In this document: in pieces, positions 36,031 through 48,400 of the stretch
Layout of the letters: each line of letters begins with the position of its first letter
Position numbering within the stretch: the stretch's first letter is position 1
Assembly (NCBI RefSeq): GCF_041146395.1
Contig: NC_090989.1
Location: forward strand, 48,324,501-48,388,500
Length of the DNA stretch: 64,000 nt
Source of the DNA: Eulemur rufifrons
Taxonomy: Eukaryota; Chordata; Mammalia; Primates; Lemuridae
Direction: 5' to 3'
Program-made: the position numbers and the translations under genes
Notes under the pieces: model-generated
What the model saw: only the letters and a program-made list of their open reading frames with translations
Databases searched by the model: none
Told to the model about the DNA's origin: nothing

Positions 36031-37992
36031 TGGTGATGGTATTACATGTAGACAAATAAGTTAAATGCCAAATGAAATAAAAATGAGACTACCTGGCTAT
36101 TTACATATATTCTTATGGGAAGGACATCAGGGCTGTCTGTAAAAGCCTTTATTTGAAAACATTTTGGTAATGTGGTTTACCTTACATTATAAACACTATA
36201 CAAAATTTTTTTTAAAAAAATTCTTGCTGGTTGTGGAGGTTTTAAACAATAGTTATTATTGAAACTAGTACAGAGAACTGAAAGATACATGCTCATTTTT
36301 AATCTTACTCATATTATACTTTATTGTGAAAGACTATAGGGTCAACATAGTTTTAGATGATGCCTAAGATACAGTTGGTGAGATAGTATGTTTTAAAATA
36401 AAGTGGATAAGGATTAATTTGTATAATATTAGTGAGCCTGTCTCATAATTTAAATTGACCATGTAGAAAACCTCACTACACAATAATTTTAGGAATGGAT
36501 TTTTAATCTGGTCGAGGGAGAGGGATGACATAACTTTAATGATTTTGTAGTATGACTTGAAACATTTAAATATTAATCTAAGGCTAATGCCAATGATTTT
36601 AATTGGACTAATTTGATACTTAAAAACAGACAGTACCTGGCATTAATTCTATTGAACATTGGAAATAATCAACTTGACTCTGAATTAGGGGCATCACTCC
36701 AGAGTAATATAGGTGACCATTCCATTTATTTGCACAAATCAAGAGGCCCCAAGTATGTGGTTTGCAGGAAATTTAAGAAATTTAATAATGCATCTGAAAT
36801 TAATTTAGGTGAAGGTAAAAATTATTCAATTCACCAAATTCAAAAAAGAGCTAAGGAACCAAGCTTCAGGAAGGTAGGCTCCATAACATATCCAAAGGCC
36901 TCAGGGACTAAAATTAGTATCCTCTCTTCATCTCTTTTCTCTTTTGTCCATGGTGGCTTTAATACCTCTAGACACTAAGCTACACAAAATAGAACTGTGC
37001 CAGCTGGCATTTCCTGAACTCAATCCTCATGGCTGTATGTACGAGTGGTCCCCAAGGGATTTTTTCCAAATACAAAACTCACAAAACAAAAAAATCACAA
37101 TACATACCAAAACTAAACCACTGCCTACAAATTGACTCTGATTGGATCAGCTTAGGGAAGTGTTCATCTTTTGGACTAATACTGTAGGTTTGGGGATAGT
37201 GTAATTATGATTACAACAGCGTAGGTCATGCAGGAACTCCACAGGTGGATCACAGATAAATATAATAATTGTAAGCCACCACTGGAGCCACACAATTGGA
37301 CTTGAAGAGAAGGTGCCATTTATCATAGGAAGGTGCTTATTTCTCCAAAAAATAAAAAATAAATAAAAGAAGTACTGGGAAGAAAAAAGGCTTTATGTGC
37401 TATTACAAGTGAAGGGTCTATGGCCTTTTAATTCTGTGTGACCTCTTTCCACGAGGCAGTGTTTGGTTAAGGGGAGGAAAGTGGTGGGTAGATCACTTGG
37501 GAGAAAGAGCTGGTAAGAGCGTGGGGTCAGGCATCAGAAAAATGGATCAGAATCAGTCCTCCATATTCAGCAGGGTTGGGAAATTGCATCAGAAATCTAG
37601 TTATATATCCAGGTCAATTTAAATCTTTTGGAAAAAAAGAAAAAGAAATCTAGTTATATGTACTTACAAGACAGGGATATTCATATTGGTGTTGTAGGTG
37701 TTGTAGGTCATAAATTGTTGGTAAAGGCCTATTATGACTTAGGATATTCCAGTTTTATCCCTGATCTGATATCTGGGTGACTGACATTTGAACTCCACCC
37801 CCATCTAGTAGGCAAAGATGATAGACATTTTTCCCAATTTAGTTCAGCTTTGGTGGATCCTCTTAGTAATTCCATCTACTGAAGGCTTGTTAACATAAAC
37901 ATTTTTATTCTCCCTGAGGGCTAAGGTAGTCACCTAAATTTAAGAGAGATCAAGTTAAACAATGAAGCAATGGTGACTATTAAAATAACAGT
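36031..37992. other. Unassigned stretch
   Basis: A 121-codon plus-strand frame is open at 36613-36978, but it has no family signature and lies in AT-rich sequence. No repeat or exon supported. Confidence 0.35.
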
Positions 37993-38090
37993 GGTTCTCC
38001 ATGGTATACCTATACCATATTTTATTAATCCACTCATGTATTGCTAGGCACTGGCTTGATTCCACATCTTTGCAACTGTGGATTCTTTGC
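37993..38090 (-). mobile_element. L1 ORF2-end/3' UTR fragment
   Basis: 'ctccatggtatacctataccatattttattaatccactcatgtattg...cttgattccacatctttgcaactgtgga' is the minus-strand end of L1 ORF2. No T-tail is attached, so it is a fragment of an older or rearranged copy. Confidence 0.7.
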
Positions 38091-38919
38091 ATGTGGCAGA
38101 GTTAAGAGAAGGACATTCATTTAATATAAACAAACGACAGAAAAAGGCAATGCTGGATGAAGGACAAAGAATAGAGAGTAGAGGATAATAGATATAATTA
38201 CTGAAGATATAATTATTGAAGTTGGGCATGCTTGAATGTTTGAATGTTATGTTAGAAGAAATGTACAAAATTGTGTGTAGAAATATATGAGAGATGTATA
38301 CAAGAAGGAGGAAAAGAAGAAAGAGTGAGATATTCTACCTTTGAAGACGTATTTTAAGAAAGAAACTATTCTTGCAAGCAGAAGAATGGAAGACGTGATA
38401 GAGAATAGTGGAAAGTTTCATTCTTTGAAGAATGTCTTTGTTCTAAAATCATTTCATCATCTATACATTCTCAAGAAAAAGCAGTACAATGATATTTAAG
38501 CTCTTTCACTTTGTTTTCCTATCTAAACCCCAGACTTTGATATTCATGGATTCTCAGATTATTGGGTTGTGTCTTAGTGAAGTGCAGGAAAACTACTCAG
38601 GTAACTTTGGGACCACATTTTTGTAGACTTTATTTGAAAGAGTTACTGCTAGTACTTCCTAAACAACCAATGAGGAAGGAATTTCAATATTAAAAAATAT
38701 TAGCTGTTTTCCAACTTTCACCTAAGGCTGATGTATCCCTCATGTATATATTTGGAGAGTTAATGAAATACATATTTGAAAGACACCACATTAATAAGAA
38801 AGAGTGATTAGAAAAAGTATTACCTGTATTTTGTTAATTTGCTGCAGGCTCACTTTCCCTACAGCTGGCATATATTTTTAATCTTTTTATTTGGCAGGAT
38901 AGAAGTATTAATATATGTG
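38091..38919. other. Unassigned stretch
   Basis: Purine-rich around 38290-38400. Nothing named. Confidence 0.4.
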
Positions 38920-39050
38920 ATGGGGAAACCAGCAGCAGTTCTTTTTCTTCATAAAGGAAAAGGTGCTGAAAATCTGACTAATTACAGCCCCATTTCAATT
39001 TTACTCACAGCACCGAAATTATTTAAATGTCTCTTCTGCAGTCAAAATGA
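38920..39050 (+). pseudogene. Possible LINE reverse-transcriptase scrap
   Basis: In the plus frame the residues 'HKGKGAENLTNYSPISILL' followed by 'KLFK' resemble the reverse-transcriptase signature of non-LTR elements (KKG...NYRPISLL...KLFE). The surrounding frame runs 38839-39111 without further motifs. It would be a very old fragment of a CR1/L2-type or other LINE; chance resemblance is possible. Confidence 0.3.
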
Positions 39051-39266
39051 ATACTTTTTAGTTTACAGATATTTTATTACCATTAGAGCAATTTTGTTTC
39101 CATTATCTTAGCTTCACAATTCTGAGTTATTAAAAATGAGAAATAATACCTACAAAATGAGTCTAAATTAAGGTGCGGGGGGTCAAATTATATTTATTGA
39201 TTTGCCCAGGTTCTTTTAGTAGGGGAAGCACTATATATTTGAATAGATAAGTTAAATTACCTTATG

Positions 39267-41652
39267 CAGGCATACCCTGGAGATACTGCAAGTTTGGTTT
39301 CAAACCACCCCAATAAAGTGAATATTACGTTAAAGCAAGTCACACAAAATTTTTGGTTTCTCAGTGCATTATAAAAGTTACATTTATCCTATATTACAGT
39401 CTATTAAGTGTGCAATAGCATAATGTATGAAAAAAGACAGTGCATATGCCTTAATTAAAAATAATTTATTGCTAGAAAATGCTAATGATCATCTGAGGCT
39501 TCCACAGGTAATAATCTTTTTGCTGGTGGAGATTCTTGCCTCGATGTCTATGACCGTGCACGGATCAGGGTTGTAGTTGCTGAAGTTTGGGATGAATGTG
39601 TCAATTTCTTAAAGTGAGACAACAGTGAAGTTTGCCACATCAATTGACTCTGCCTTTCATGAAAGATTTCTCTGCAGTATGTGATGCTATTTGATAGCAT
39701 TTTACCCATAGTAGAACTTCTTGCAAAATTAGAGTCAATTCTCTTAACCCCTGCTGCTACTTTAAGCTTATGTAATGTTCCAAATCTTTTGTTGTCCTTT
39801 CAACAATGTTCACTGCATCATCACCATGAATAGATTCTATCTCAAGAAACCACTTTCTTTGCTCATTCTTAAGAAGCACCTTTTCATCACAAGTTTTCAA
39901 CTGTTCGAGTTTTATCATGAAATTGCAGCAATTCAGTCACATCTTCTTCAGGCTCCACTTGTAATTCTAGTTCTCTGGCTATTTCTACTGTATCTACAGT
40001 TACTTCCTCAACTGAAGTCTTGAACCACTCAAAGTCATCCACAAGTTTTGGAATCAACTTCTTTCAAACTCCTGTTAATGTGAATATTTTGACCTCTCAC
40101 AAATCACAAATGGTCTTAACGACATCTAGAATGGTGAAAATTTTCCAGAAGATTTTCAATTGACTTTGCCCAGATCCATCAGCAGAATCACTATTTATGA
40201 CAGTTATAGACTTATCAAGTGTGTTTCTTAGATAAGACTTGAAAGTCAAAACTACTCCTTGATCCATAAGCTGCATAATGGATGTTGTGTTAGCGGGCAT
40301 GAAAACAACATTATTCTCCTCGTACATCTCCATCGGAGTTCTTGGGTGGCGAGGTGTATTGCCAATGAGCAGTAATGTTCTACAAGTAATCTTTTTTTCT
40401 GAGCAGTAGTTCTCAACACTAACATTAAAATGTTCTATAAACCATGCTGTAAACAGATGTGTTGTCATTCAGGCTCTGTTGTTTCATTTATAGAGCACAG
40501 GCAACGTAGATTTAGCATAATTTTTAAGGGCCCTAGGATTTTCGGAATGGTAAATAAGGTTTGACTTCAATTTAGTCACCAGCTGCATTTTGCACCAAGA
40601 GAGTCAATCTGTCTTTTGAAGCTTTGAAGCCAGGCGCTGATGCCTCCTCTCTAGGTATGGAAGTCTTAGATGGCATGTTCTTTCAATAGAAGGCTGTTTT
40701 GCCTACACAAAAATCTATTGTTTAGTGTAGCTACCTTCAGGAATTAGCTTAGCTAGATTTTCTGGAAAAATTGCTGCAGCTTCTACGTGGGCACTTGCCA
40801 CTTCACCTTGTACTTTTATGTTATGGAAATCGCTTTTTTCCCTAAACCTCTTGAAGTAACTCCTGCTAGCTTCAAATTTTTCTTCTGCAATTTCTTCACT
40901 TTTCTTAGTCTTTATAGAATTGAAGACAATTAGAGCCTTGCTCTGGATTAGGCTTTGACTTAAGGGAACATTGTGGCTGGTTTGATCTTCTATGCAGACC
41001 ACTAAAACTTTCTCCATATTAGCAATAAGGCTGTTTCACTTTTTTATCATTTTTGTGTTTACTGGAGTAGCATGTTTAATTTTCTTCAAGAATTTTTTCT
41101 TTGTATTTACAATTTAGTTACCTGTTTGGTGCAAGAGGACTAGCTTTCGGCCTATCTCAGCTTTCAACATTCCTGCTTTACTAAGATTAATCATTTCTAG
41201 CTTTCGATTTAAATGAGAACTATGTGATTTTTCCTTTAATTTGAACACTTAGAGGTCATTGTAGGGTTATTAATTGGCCTAATTTTAATATTGTTATGTC
41301 TAAGGAGAGGCCTGAGAAGAGGGAGAAAGACAGGGGAATTGCCACTTGGTGGAGCAGTCAGAATATACACATTTATTGACTGAATTCAACATGTGAGTGT
41401 GGTTTGTGGCACCCCAAAACAATTACAATACACTGATAACAGATCACCACAAGCAATATAATGATAATGAAAAAGTGTGAAATATTGCAAGAATTACCAA
41501 AATGTGGCACAGAGATGTGAAGTAGGTGCATGCTATTGAAAATAATGGTACAGATAGGCTTGCTGTATGTATGGTTGCCATAAACCTTCGATTTATTTTA
41601 AAAAAAAAAAAAAAACAGTATTTGCAATGCACAATAAAATGAGATACAACTA
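39267..41652 (-). mobile_element. Near-full-length Tigger1 (TcMar-Tigger) DNA transposon
   Basis: The left end 'caggcataccctggagatac' and the right end, reading in reverse as a degraded 'caggcatacctc'-type repeat, delimit 2386 bases, close to the ~2.4-kb family length. The order of all internal blocks agrees with Tigger1 read on the minus strand. Numerous substitutions and small indels show that it is an old fossil, consistent with activity of Tigger1 before the split of living primates. A 16-base A-run at about 41600-41616 is an internal expansion. Confidence 0.93.
39482..41259 (-). pseudogene. Tigger1 transposase pseudogene (pogo/CENP-B-like)
   Basis: A pogo-class transposase: N-terminal CENP-B-type DNA-binding domains, then a DDE catalytic domain. 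The minus-strand start is at 41259 and the expected stop near 39482, giving about 590 codons, the family length. Readable pieces: '[20 protein letters not shown]' to '[20 protein letters not shown]' (41017-40715) covers the second DNA-binding region, and 40468-40097 holds part of the catalytic core ('[20 protein letters not shown]'). It is dead: stops and frameshifts separate the pieces, and the segment '[11 protein letters not shown]' has glycine (codon 40361-40363) where the family has the second catalytic aspartate (LLLIDNAPGHP). The family was the source of host genes such as CENP-B-like and JRK/TIGD genes; this copy shows no sign of being such a gene. Confidence 0.92.
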
Positions 41653-43044
41653 TATATATTTTGACTTTAGTGAAGCAAGAGGCATTATAATTCAGTTCAA
41701 AAATAAAATCAGTTGAGTGCATTATAGAGTTTTTACATCAGGAGATTTAATACTACCCAGTCTTATGGCAGAATTTAGGGTGTGACAATTTTATTGATGG
41801 TGTCATGAGCTTAGTCTTTTGGGGCTGCTGATATTGGAAATAAGAAGAGTTTCATTTTCATCCCATTATTTTCTATGAACTCAATTATTCAATTGAATAA
41901 TAATTACATAATTAATCAAATTATTTTTTTAACTTTTAATTTTAGAAAATTAGATTTTAATAATTTACACAGAGGGTATTAGAGTAAAAAATCTTATAGG
42001 CTGTGGTTAGGTAGGTCCACAGGTTTTTGGTTCTCATTTTGTTGATCATGATATGGTATGTTATCTGTCCCTATGACTTAGTGTAGTCGGCCTTCTATAA
42101 CATTTACTGCCTACACAGAATATCAGAATGAGCTGATGAAATAACCAGAAATATTAGTTTATATGCCCATTGTATAATTTAATTACTTTGGAAGCATAAG
42201 CTCAAAAAAATCAAATTATACAAAAATATTTTTGATTTTTACTATTTGTTATGTTATATTATTAATACTAGTTGATCAGATATTTACATACCTTCATATT
42301 GACTGACTAAATAATTAAATATTGTAAAATATTGTAATTATGTAGTTATCAACATTTTGTGCTATTATTTTCAGGGATGTATCTTAGAGAAGTTAAATAT
42401 TACATCACTTTAGTGATTAAAAAGTAAGTTCTCTGGTTAGTTCTTTGAGATTAGAAATGCATTTTTTTTCAATCTAATGAAAAAAAGCAGGGAGGAAGAA
42501 AATACTTAAAATTGTCCATTTCAGAAACAAGACTTCAGAAATGGTGAAGTAAGGAACTCCAAAAATCTACTCTTCCATAAAACAGTGAAAACACTGGTAA
42601 AAATGGTCAAAATCAATTTTTTTTTCCAGAACTCTGGAAAATAAAAGGCTTTACTGTATGTGAATTATATATAAGTCAACATTGTAAAAAAAAAAAATAT
42701 AGGGACTATTTCATCCAATCCAGGCTCACCAAATAGCTTTCCTATTTCTATCTCTGTGGGTGGACAATGTAGGTCTTTTCCATTTACAGTGGATATTGTG
42801 AGTGACATAAATTTTGGGGAAAAGTGAAAAAGCAGAAATAGCCTGACAAGCAGACAGCCATAAGGAACAATGTTCATAGGCATGGTGTCTGAGTTGGCAG
42901 CGCTTGAAAAATCTCAGCATTTAACAAGGATCAAAAAAGATCTTGTCAATCCACACCATGAAAGCTCAGCCTTCATCAATGCCAGACCCTGTTAGAACAC
43001 AGGCATGGATTTTTTTAAACCCTTGGAGGGAGGCGGCAGTTTTA
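41653..43044. other. Unassigned AT-rich stretch
   Basis: Includes an 18-bp perfect palindrome at 41884-41901. No repeat family, RNA or exon recognised. Confidence 0.4.
41884..41901. repeat. 18-bp perfect palindrome
   Basis: attattcaattgaataat equals its own reverse complement. AT-rich, so chance is likely. Confidence 0.9.
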
Positions 43045-43260
43045 CGAAGGGAATCTGGGCTCCAGCGGCACTTGGATCCTACTTCACAGCACATCTCAGC
43101 CACTTACAAGCTCTGTGACTTTAATTATCTGTTCCAAGCCTCATTTCCTTATTTGTAAAATAGAAACACCAACAGACATCTCAAAGCTCCTCTGTGTATA
43201 CCAAATTAGATAACTCTGAGCAAAACACATGGTACAAGTCCAGGAACCTAATAGTCATTT
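43045..43260 (+). repeat. MIR SINE
   Basis: 'atctgggctccagcggcac', 'cacttacaagctctgtgactttaattatctgttccaagcctcatttccttatttgtaaaat' and 'ggtacaagtccaggaacctaatag' follow MIR order. Confidence 0.8.
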
Positions 43261-43639
43261 CCCACTTCCCCACAGTTAAACCAAAAATAAAGAAAACTGG
43301 GATCATCACTCAGTCAGTTTCTTATTCTCATTCATTTAAGTTGCAATGCTAGTTAGAGTCCAATTTGTGGAATGAGACTGAATTTCAACCTTTACACTCA
43401 AATGTGCAGAAAATTTAGCCTTATTTAGTTTAAATCGATTTGATTCTGGATCTACATTCAATCTCAGTTATTATTTAGATTCCTTCCTTTCTCAACTTTG
43501 CAACTGATTATAGAGAGCTTATATGGTCTATAATATGCTCTAATCTATGCACTGTAAGATCAAAAGCAGCTCAATCTATGGTCATAGGGTCTGCTTTTGG
43601 AAAACTCTACCAAACTGTGTTTTTATTCTAATTTTCAGA

Positions 43640-44365
43640 CAAACACAACAATCAACACAGAAGATTTCTGTGACCAAATGTGAGGGTTTTTCCCCCACAT
43701 AGCAAATAATGGGTGGGTGTCTTTTAATCCAATTCTGACACTATCTATGTGGTGATAATGGCAGATCCCACAGGGTGAGGGCTCAGTACCCCAAACTGCC
43801 CTTCCACCTTCAGACACCAGTCTCAAGTCCAGGTCTTTGGAACCTCCGACCAACTGGCTATAAATTGAGGATTTCACGAACCTCTCCTTTGTTTGAATTA
43901 ATTTGCCAGAGCAGCTCACAGAACTGGGAAATACATACTGGTTTATTATAAAGCATTTTGCATGAAATACAGATGAAGAGGTGCGTAGGGTGAGGTACAG
44001 GGCAAAGGGCATGGAGCTTCTAGGCCCTCCCTGGGTGCAGCACCCTCCAGGAACCTCCATGTGTTCAGCTATCTGAAGCTGTCTGAACCCAGTCTTCCTG
44101 GGTTTTTATGAAGGTTTCATTATGTAGGCATGACTGATTAAATCATTGGCCATTGGTGATCACCTTAACCTTTGGCTTCTTTTCCCTCCCTGGCAGTTGG
44201 GACGTGAGACTGAAAGTACCAATTCTCTGATCATGATTTTGCCCCATCCTGAAGCTCTCAGTTAATATTAGCATACAAAAAGATAACACTTTGGAGATTC
44301 CAAAGATTTAAGGAGTCCAGTGACAGGAAATGGGATGAAGACCACATATATGTTTCACAATATTG
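43640..44365 (-). mobile_element. ERV LTR, minus orientation, family not assigned
   Basis: A known mammalian LTR pattern is visible: 'ttgccagagcagctcacagaactggg', 'ctggtttattataaagcattt', 'ggagcttctaggccctccctggg', 'caccctccaggaacctccatgtgttc', 'ttcattatgtaggcatgactgattaaatcattggccattggtgatc'. About 700 bases, non-coding. I cannot name the subfamily from memory with confidence, and the exact ends and duplication are unclear. Confidence 0.65.
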
Positions 44366-45284
44366 CAGAGCTCCTTACAGTTCAATGACTTTCTGCTTCT
44401 CTGCCACTCATAGGCACAAAGCACATAAATCTGGCTTTTATGGTCCAAACTGCCATGGCACACTGTGTACCCAGTCCTTGCTGAGGTTAGCTCACTTTCC
44501 GAGTCAGTTACCCGAGAGAGTTCCTCTCCACTATGCTGGGAATTTCTGTCCTTCATACACACTCTAGGCAGCCTCATTTTCACATCGCTGCTCTTAAAGG
44601 CAATTTCTACTCTCTTCCCTCCTCTTCTCAAAGCTCAGCATCCTCTCTTTAATGAGAGTAGTCTTTACCCAAATATATGAATTACCTTTGTCATGATGCA
44701 GCTTCTGAAAATTTCCTTTGACAAGGAAATAAATACATTATATGACCACCCATTAGAATTTGTGAGTGGGTGAAATGCAAGTGGAACACACACCTGCACA
44801 AGCACACAGACACATACTATTATCTCAATAAATTGCCTTCCAAAATTGGGGAGGAAATATGCTCCAATAGATAAAGTCTTATGATTGAGTGAGCATTTCA
44901 CTGAACATTCTGAAACAATACTGTGAGAAAGCTGAGCCAGGCAGACTCACTTTACAGTGGTAATCATGTCTGTATTCCCAGTTTAGTTTCCCACTTATCT
45001 ATAGAAACAAGTCTGGTGGAATTTCATAGGAATTTCAAAATATTTTGGAGTGGCCATTAAATAGTTGAAATAATCCAATACTTTGTGCATGGTAGATGTT
45101 AAATATATTGAATTGTTTTTGATTGATGATTTGAAGATAAAAAGGAAAGCCGATTTTTAAACCTACTTGTTTTTCATGTAGAGTGCAAGATAAAAAAGCA
45201 TCTTTACCTGATCAATATATTATATTAACATTCAACTGACAAGTTGACATTCTGTGTAACAGAGTCAAAAGAGAGAACTATACC
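44366..45284. other. Unassigned stretch
   Basis: No family or exon recognised. Overlapping short frames on both strands at 44308-44680 belong to LTR edge or unassigned sequence and look like chance. Confidence 0.4.
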
Positions 45285-45490
45285 AATAGTTAAGACCCTC
45301 GGTTCTAGTTATGCATCTGTCACCAGAGATATGGCCTTGAGAAAATTATCAAACTTTCCATGTTTCCATTAACTAAAATAAAATAAAATAGTGATAATCC
45401 GATTTTATCTTGCTACCTTATATAGTTGCTGTAAAGAGCAAATGAGGCAATTGTAAATGTTGGAGCTTAGTACAAAGTTATAGAAAGACA
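45285..45490 (+). repeat. MIR SINE, diverged
   Basis: 'gttctagttatgcatctgtcacc', 'atatggccttgagaaaattatcaaactttcc' and 'tatatagttgctgtaaagagcaaatgaggcaa' fit a degraded MIR. A small (AAAAT)n expansion lies at about 45376-45390. Confidence 0.55.
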
Positions 45491-45825
45491 TTATAAACTA
45501 TTTCTTAACATTAAGAATAAAGTTTTCTGTAAACTAATTTTAAAAAGTATCCTTTGCTAGGAATACTATACAATATAGGGTTCTATACTGATGGATTGTA
45601 CTCAGTTCTGAGTAAGGAAGTAATGCCAATGTGAAATCTGATCTGATATCAATGTGATAGAGTGACTGGATTTTGTACCATGACATTGTTTGGATTCGGA
45701 AATTGTCCCAGATTATCATAAATAATGCTACTATGAGAAATTTTAGAGCATATCTGCAATTTAGTCCCTGTTATCTGAGATAACATTGAGATAGATACTA
45801 TCTGTCATTAATATCTTAGTGCATG

Positions 45826-46189
45826 TGTGATGGTTAATTTTATGGGTCAGCTAGAAAGATGTTTTGGATAAGATTAACATTTAAATCAGTGAACTTTGGT
45901 AATAAAATTACCCTCCAAAATGTAAATGGGCCTCATCCAGTCAGTTGAAAGCTTAAATAGAATAAAAAGATTGACCTTCCCAGGCAAGAAGGAATCCTCC
46001 AACAAACTGCCTTTGGACCTCTGTCTGCACCATTGGCTCTCCTGGGTCCCCAACCTGCTGGGCCACACTGCAGATTTTGAACTTGCCAGCTTCCATAATT
46101 TTGTGAGCCAGTTCCTTATAACAAATCTCCTGTATGCATAAACACACATTCTATTGGCTCTGGTTCTTTCGAGAAGCCTAACTAATAAA
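45826..46189 (+). mobile_element. MLT2-like ERVL solo LTR
   Basis: Begins tgtgatggttaattttatgg, then 'gataagattaacatttaaatcagt', 'gggcctcatccagtcagttgaaagc', 'gattttgaacttgccagcttccataattttgtgagcc', and ends 'ctaactaataaa'. Flanks gcatg (45821-45825) and gcata (46190-46194) match at 4 of 5. No internal sequence: solo LTR. It contains the predicted poly(A)-region 'ccttataacaaatc'. Confidence 0.9.
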
Positions 46190-46194
46190 GCATA

Positions 46195-48214
46195 TTTCAG
46201 CTTTTTGAGGTTTGGTGAAGGGGAAAATATTTTTCACCAATACTAGGAAAGAAAATATCCTACTTTACTCATTTTTAATGTTGATGCTTCTTGAGCAGAG
46301 GATTTCAAATTTAGAAGGATTTTAAGATGCATCAAATAGACATGAGAAAGATACGTGTTATATTTAATACAGATGCAATAAATACAAGTTGTGTGGGTTG
46401 AACAGATACAAGAAAATTGGAGAGGATGTATGTAAATAAAAAAAATCATGACTTGGCTATTTCTTACTCAGAATGTCAGTACTGATATAACAAGCTGCCA
46501 TCTAAATTAAGCGGATATTTTAGTGTGAAAAATATTTAGGGATTATTGTGTCAAGTTCTAAATAATTCAATAGCACACACAGAGATTTTTAAACCACGCA
46601 GTTATAATTTGAATGCCCCTTTGGAGAGCTGGAGAGATAAGGTAGCTTTTGCTTGTCCAATATGGCATCATTACCATCCTACGAAAGCAGAAAAAAAGAA
46701 GAGATGACCTCTAAAACCTTTCATATTAGTATACTTTTATTATAATCATGCAAGCTTTGCACATAGAGCCTACAAGATATTCAAATTTAGAATATTAAAT
46801 AATAAGATCACATACAATAGCGTTTCAATGCCATTAGCTTCCAATAAATCAAATTTGCAGGAATTAAAGCACCGAGTTATTATGTTTCACTGAGAGGAAA
46901 TATTAAAATTCATGAGTATTCTAAAGGACACCATAACTAAAACAGAACAGGTTACAGTTCTGCTAATAAAGAACCGGAAATTACCAATAGGTCTTTACCA
47001 TGAAATTATCAGAAATCAATAGAAAAATAAATATATGTATTGAAAAAATGTGTAGGGTTAACTTGAATGATAATGACAGAAGATAAGAGAGTTAGGCAAA
47101 TAATTTAAAAATACCTGATATCTTTATAGGTTATAGGAAAAAGAAAATGTCAGCAAAGAGGTTAAAGAGAATATGAAGGGCATTTTAAAATAGTTTAAGA
47201 GGAACAAGATATGAGAAAGATGAAATAGACCTTTTTAGATCATATTGGATATAGAATCCATAGAAACTGATAACTAATAATTAGAAATTGAAGCAGCCAT
47301 AATTTACAATAGAGAGAATATTGAAATTTTATAAACTGTCATCAAAAGTCTTTATAAATTATAAAACTGAGAAGTAATACGGATTCAGAAAAAGTAAACC
47401 TAAAGGAAAAAAACTTAAAAAAAATGATGTAGAATATTATTTAAGTGCTTGTCCCTCAATAAAGGATCTCATGGAAAATCACTTTCTTTTTATAAGTTAA
47501 CAATAAATTAGCAAAATCATTTAAATGAAAATATACATTATATTCAGGACCACCTGAGAAATCTTTATATCACAAGTTTTTTTTCACTTTTACTATCATA
47601 GAAGTATGAAAAATCATGTTGTGTCCAGAATACATCAGTCAATTGAACTGCCAATGTGAATTTCTTTCTGAAATTAAGCTCTTTTACCCAAGAATGGTGG
47701 CCAGTGCTTGGATGCATAATGGGATACGTTTGTAAAGAAATCTGGGAGAGTCTAACTTATTGGGTTCTTTTCCTTTAGAATATAGAAACAATAATAATTA
47801 ATAAATTACTTTTGAGTTTTCCTCCTATAGTTCCTTTTAATTAGCCTTGTCTTTCATTAAAAGATGTCACTTCTGTGTAGTCCTGTGAGGCTTGCTGTTC
47901 ACTTACCCTCTGCTGTTACCCACAGAGAGGAAGGACCCATGTGTAGAAGTTTAGGATGGCAACAGCTAGCACAGAGAAAATGGCTACAGTGCTGGGATTC
48001 ACCATGAGGACATCCAATGCTCAGGAACTCGTCCAAGTCTACCAGTTGAGAGGGACATGAGAAGATGCTTTTCCTTTGTATTGCATGTTAGAGAAAAGTA
48101 ATTCCTGAAAAAGGGAGATCTGTTGCTATGTGTATTATATGTATTTATAATTATTTTAATCATTCATTTTTGGACATGTGGTTTGCTTTAATATGTTTGT
48201 ACTGTAAAAAGCAA
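46195..48214. other. Unassigned AT-rich, repeat-poor stretch
   Basis: About 2 kb with no recognised family or exon. Confidence 0.4.
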
Positions 48215-48400
48215 GAATATGGATTTGATCATTAGATTTTAGTTCAGTTATAAGCTCTGACCTTAACCTCTTTGAGTTTCCTTATACCCTAAAGAGAAAA
48301 ATAATCATTATGTCAAATGGCTGATTTAAGTATTGTGTTCCATGTAGTAGTTTATGCAAGTGTCTAGCCTGGTGGCTGGCACATAGTAGGAAATAAAATT
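48215..48400 (+). repeat. MIR SINE
   Basis: 'ctgaccttaacctctttgagtttccttatacc' and 'agtgtctagcctggtggctggcacatagtaggaaataaa' match MIR and its 3' end. Confidence 0.75.

Noticed and set aside
36613..36978. 121-codon plus-strand frame as an exon or gene
   Set aside because: No domain, no splice or promoter support, and composition looks like its non-coding surroundings.
43635..44060. 141-codon minus-strand frame
   Set aside because: Falls within an ERV LTR and matches no protein; LTRs of this type do not encode proteins.
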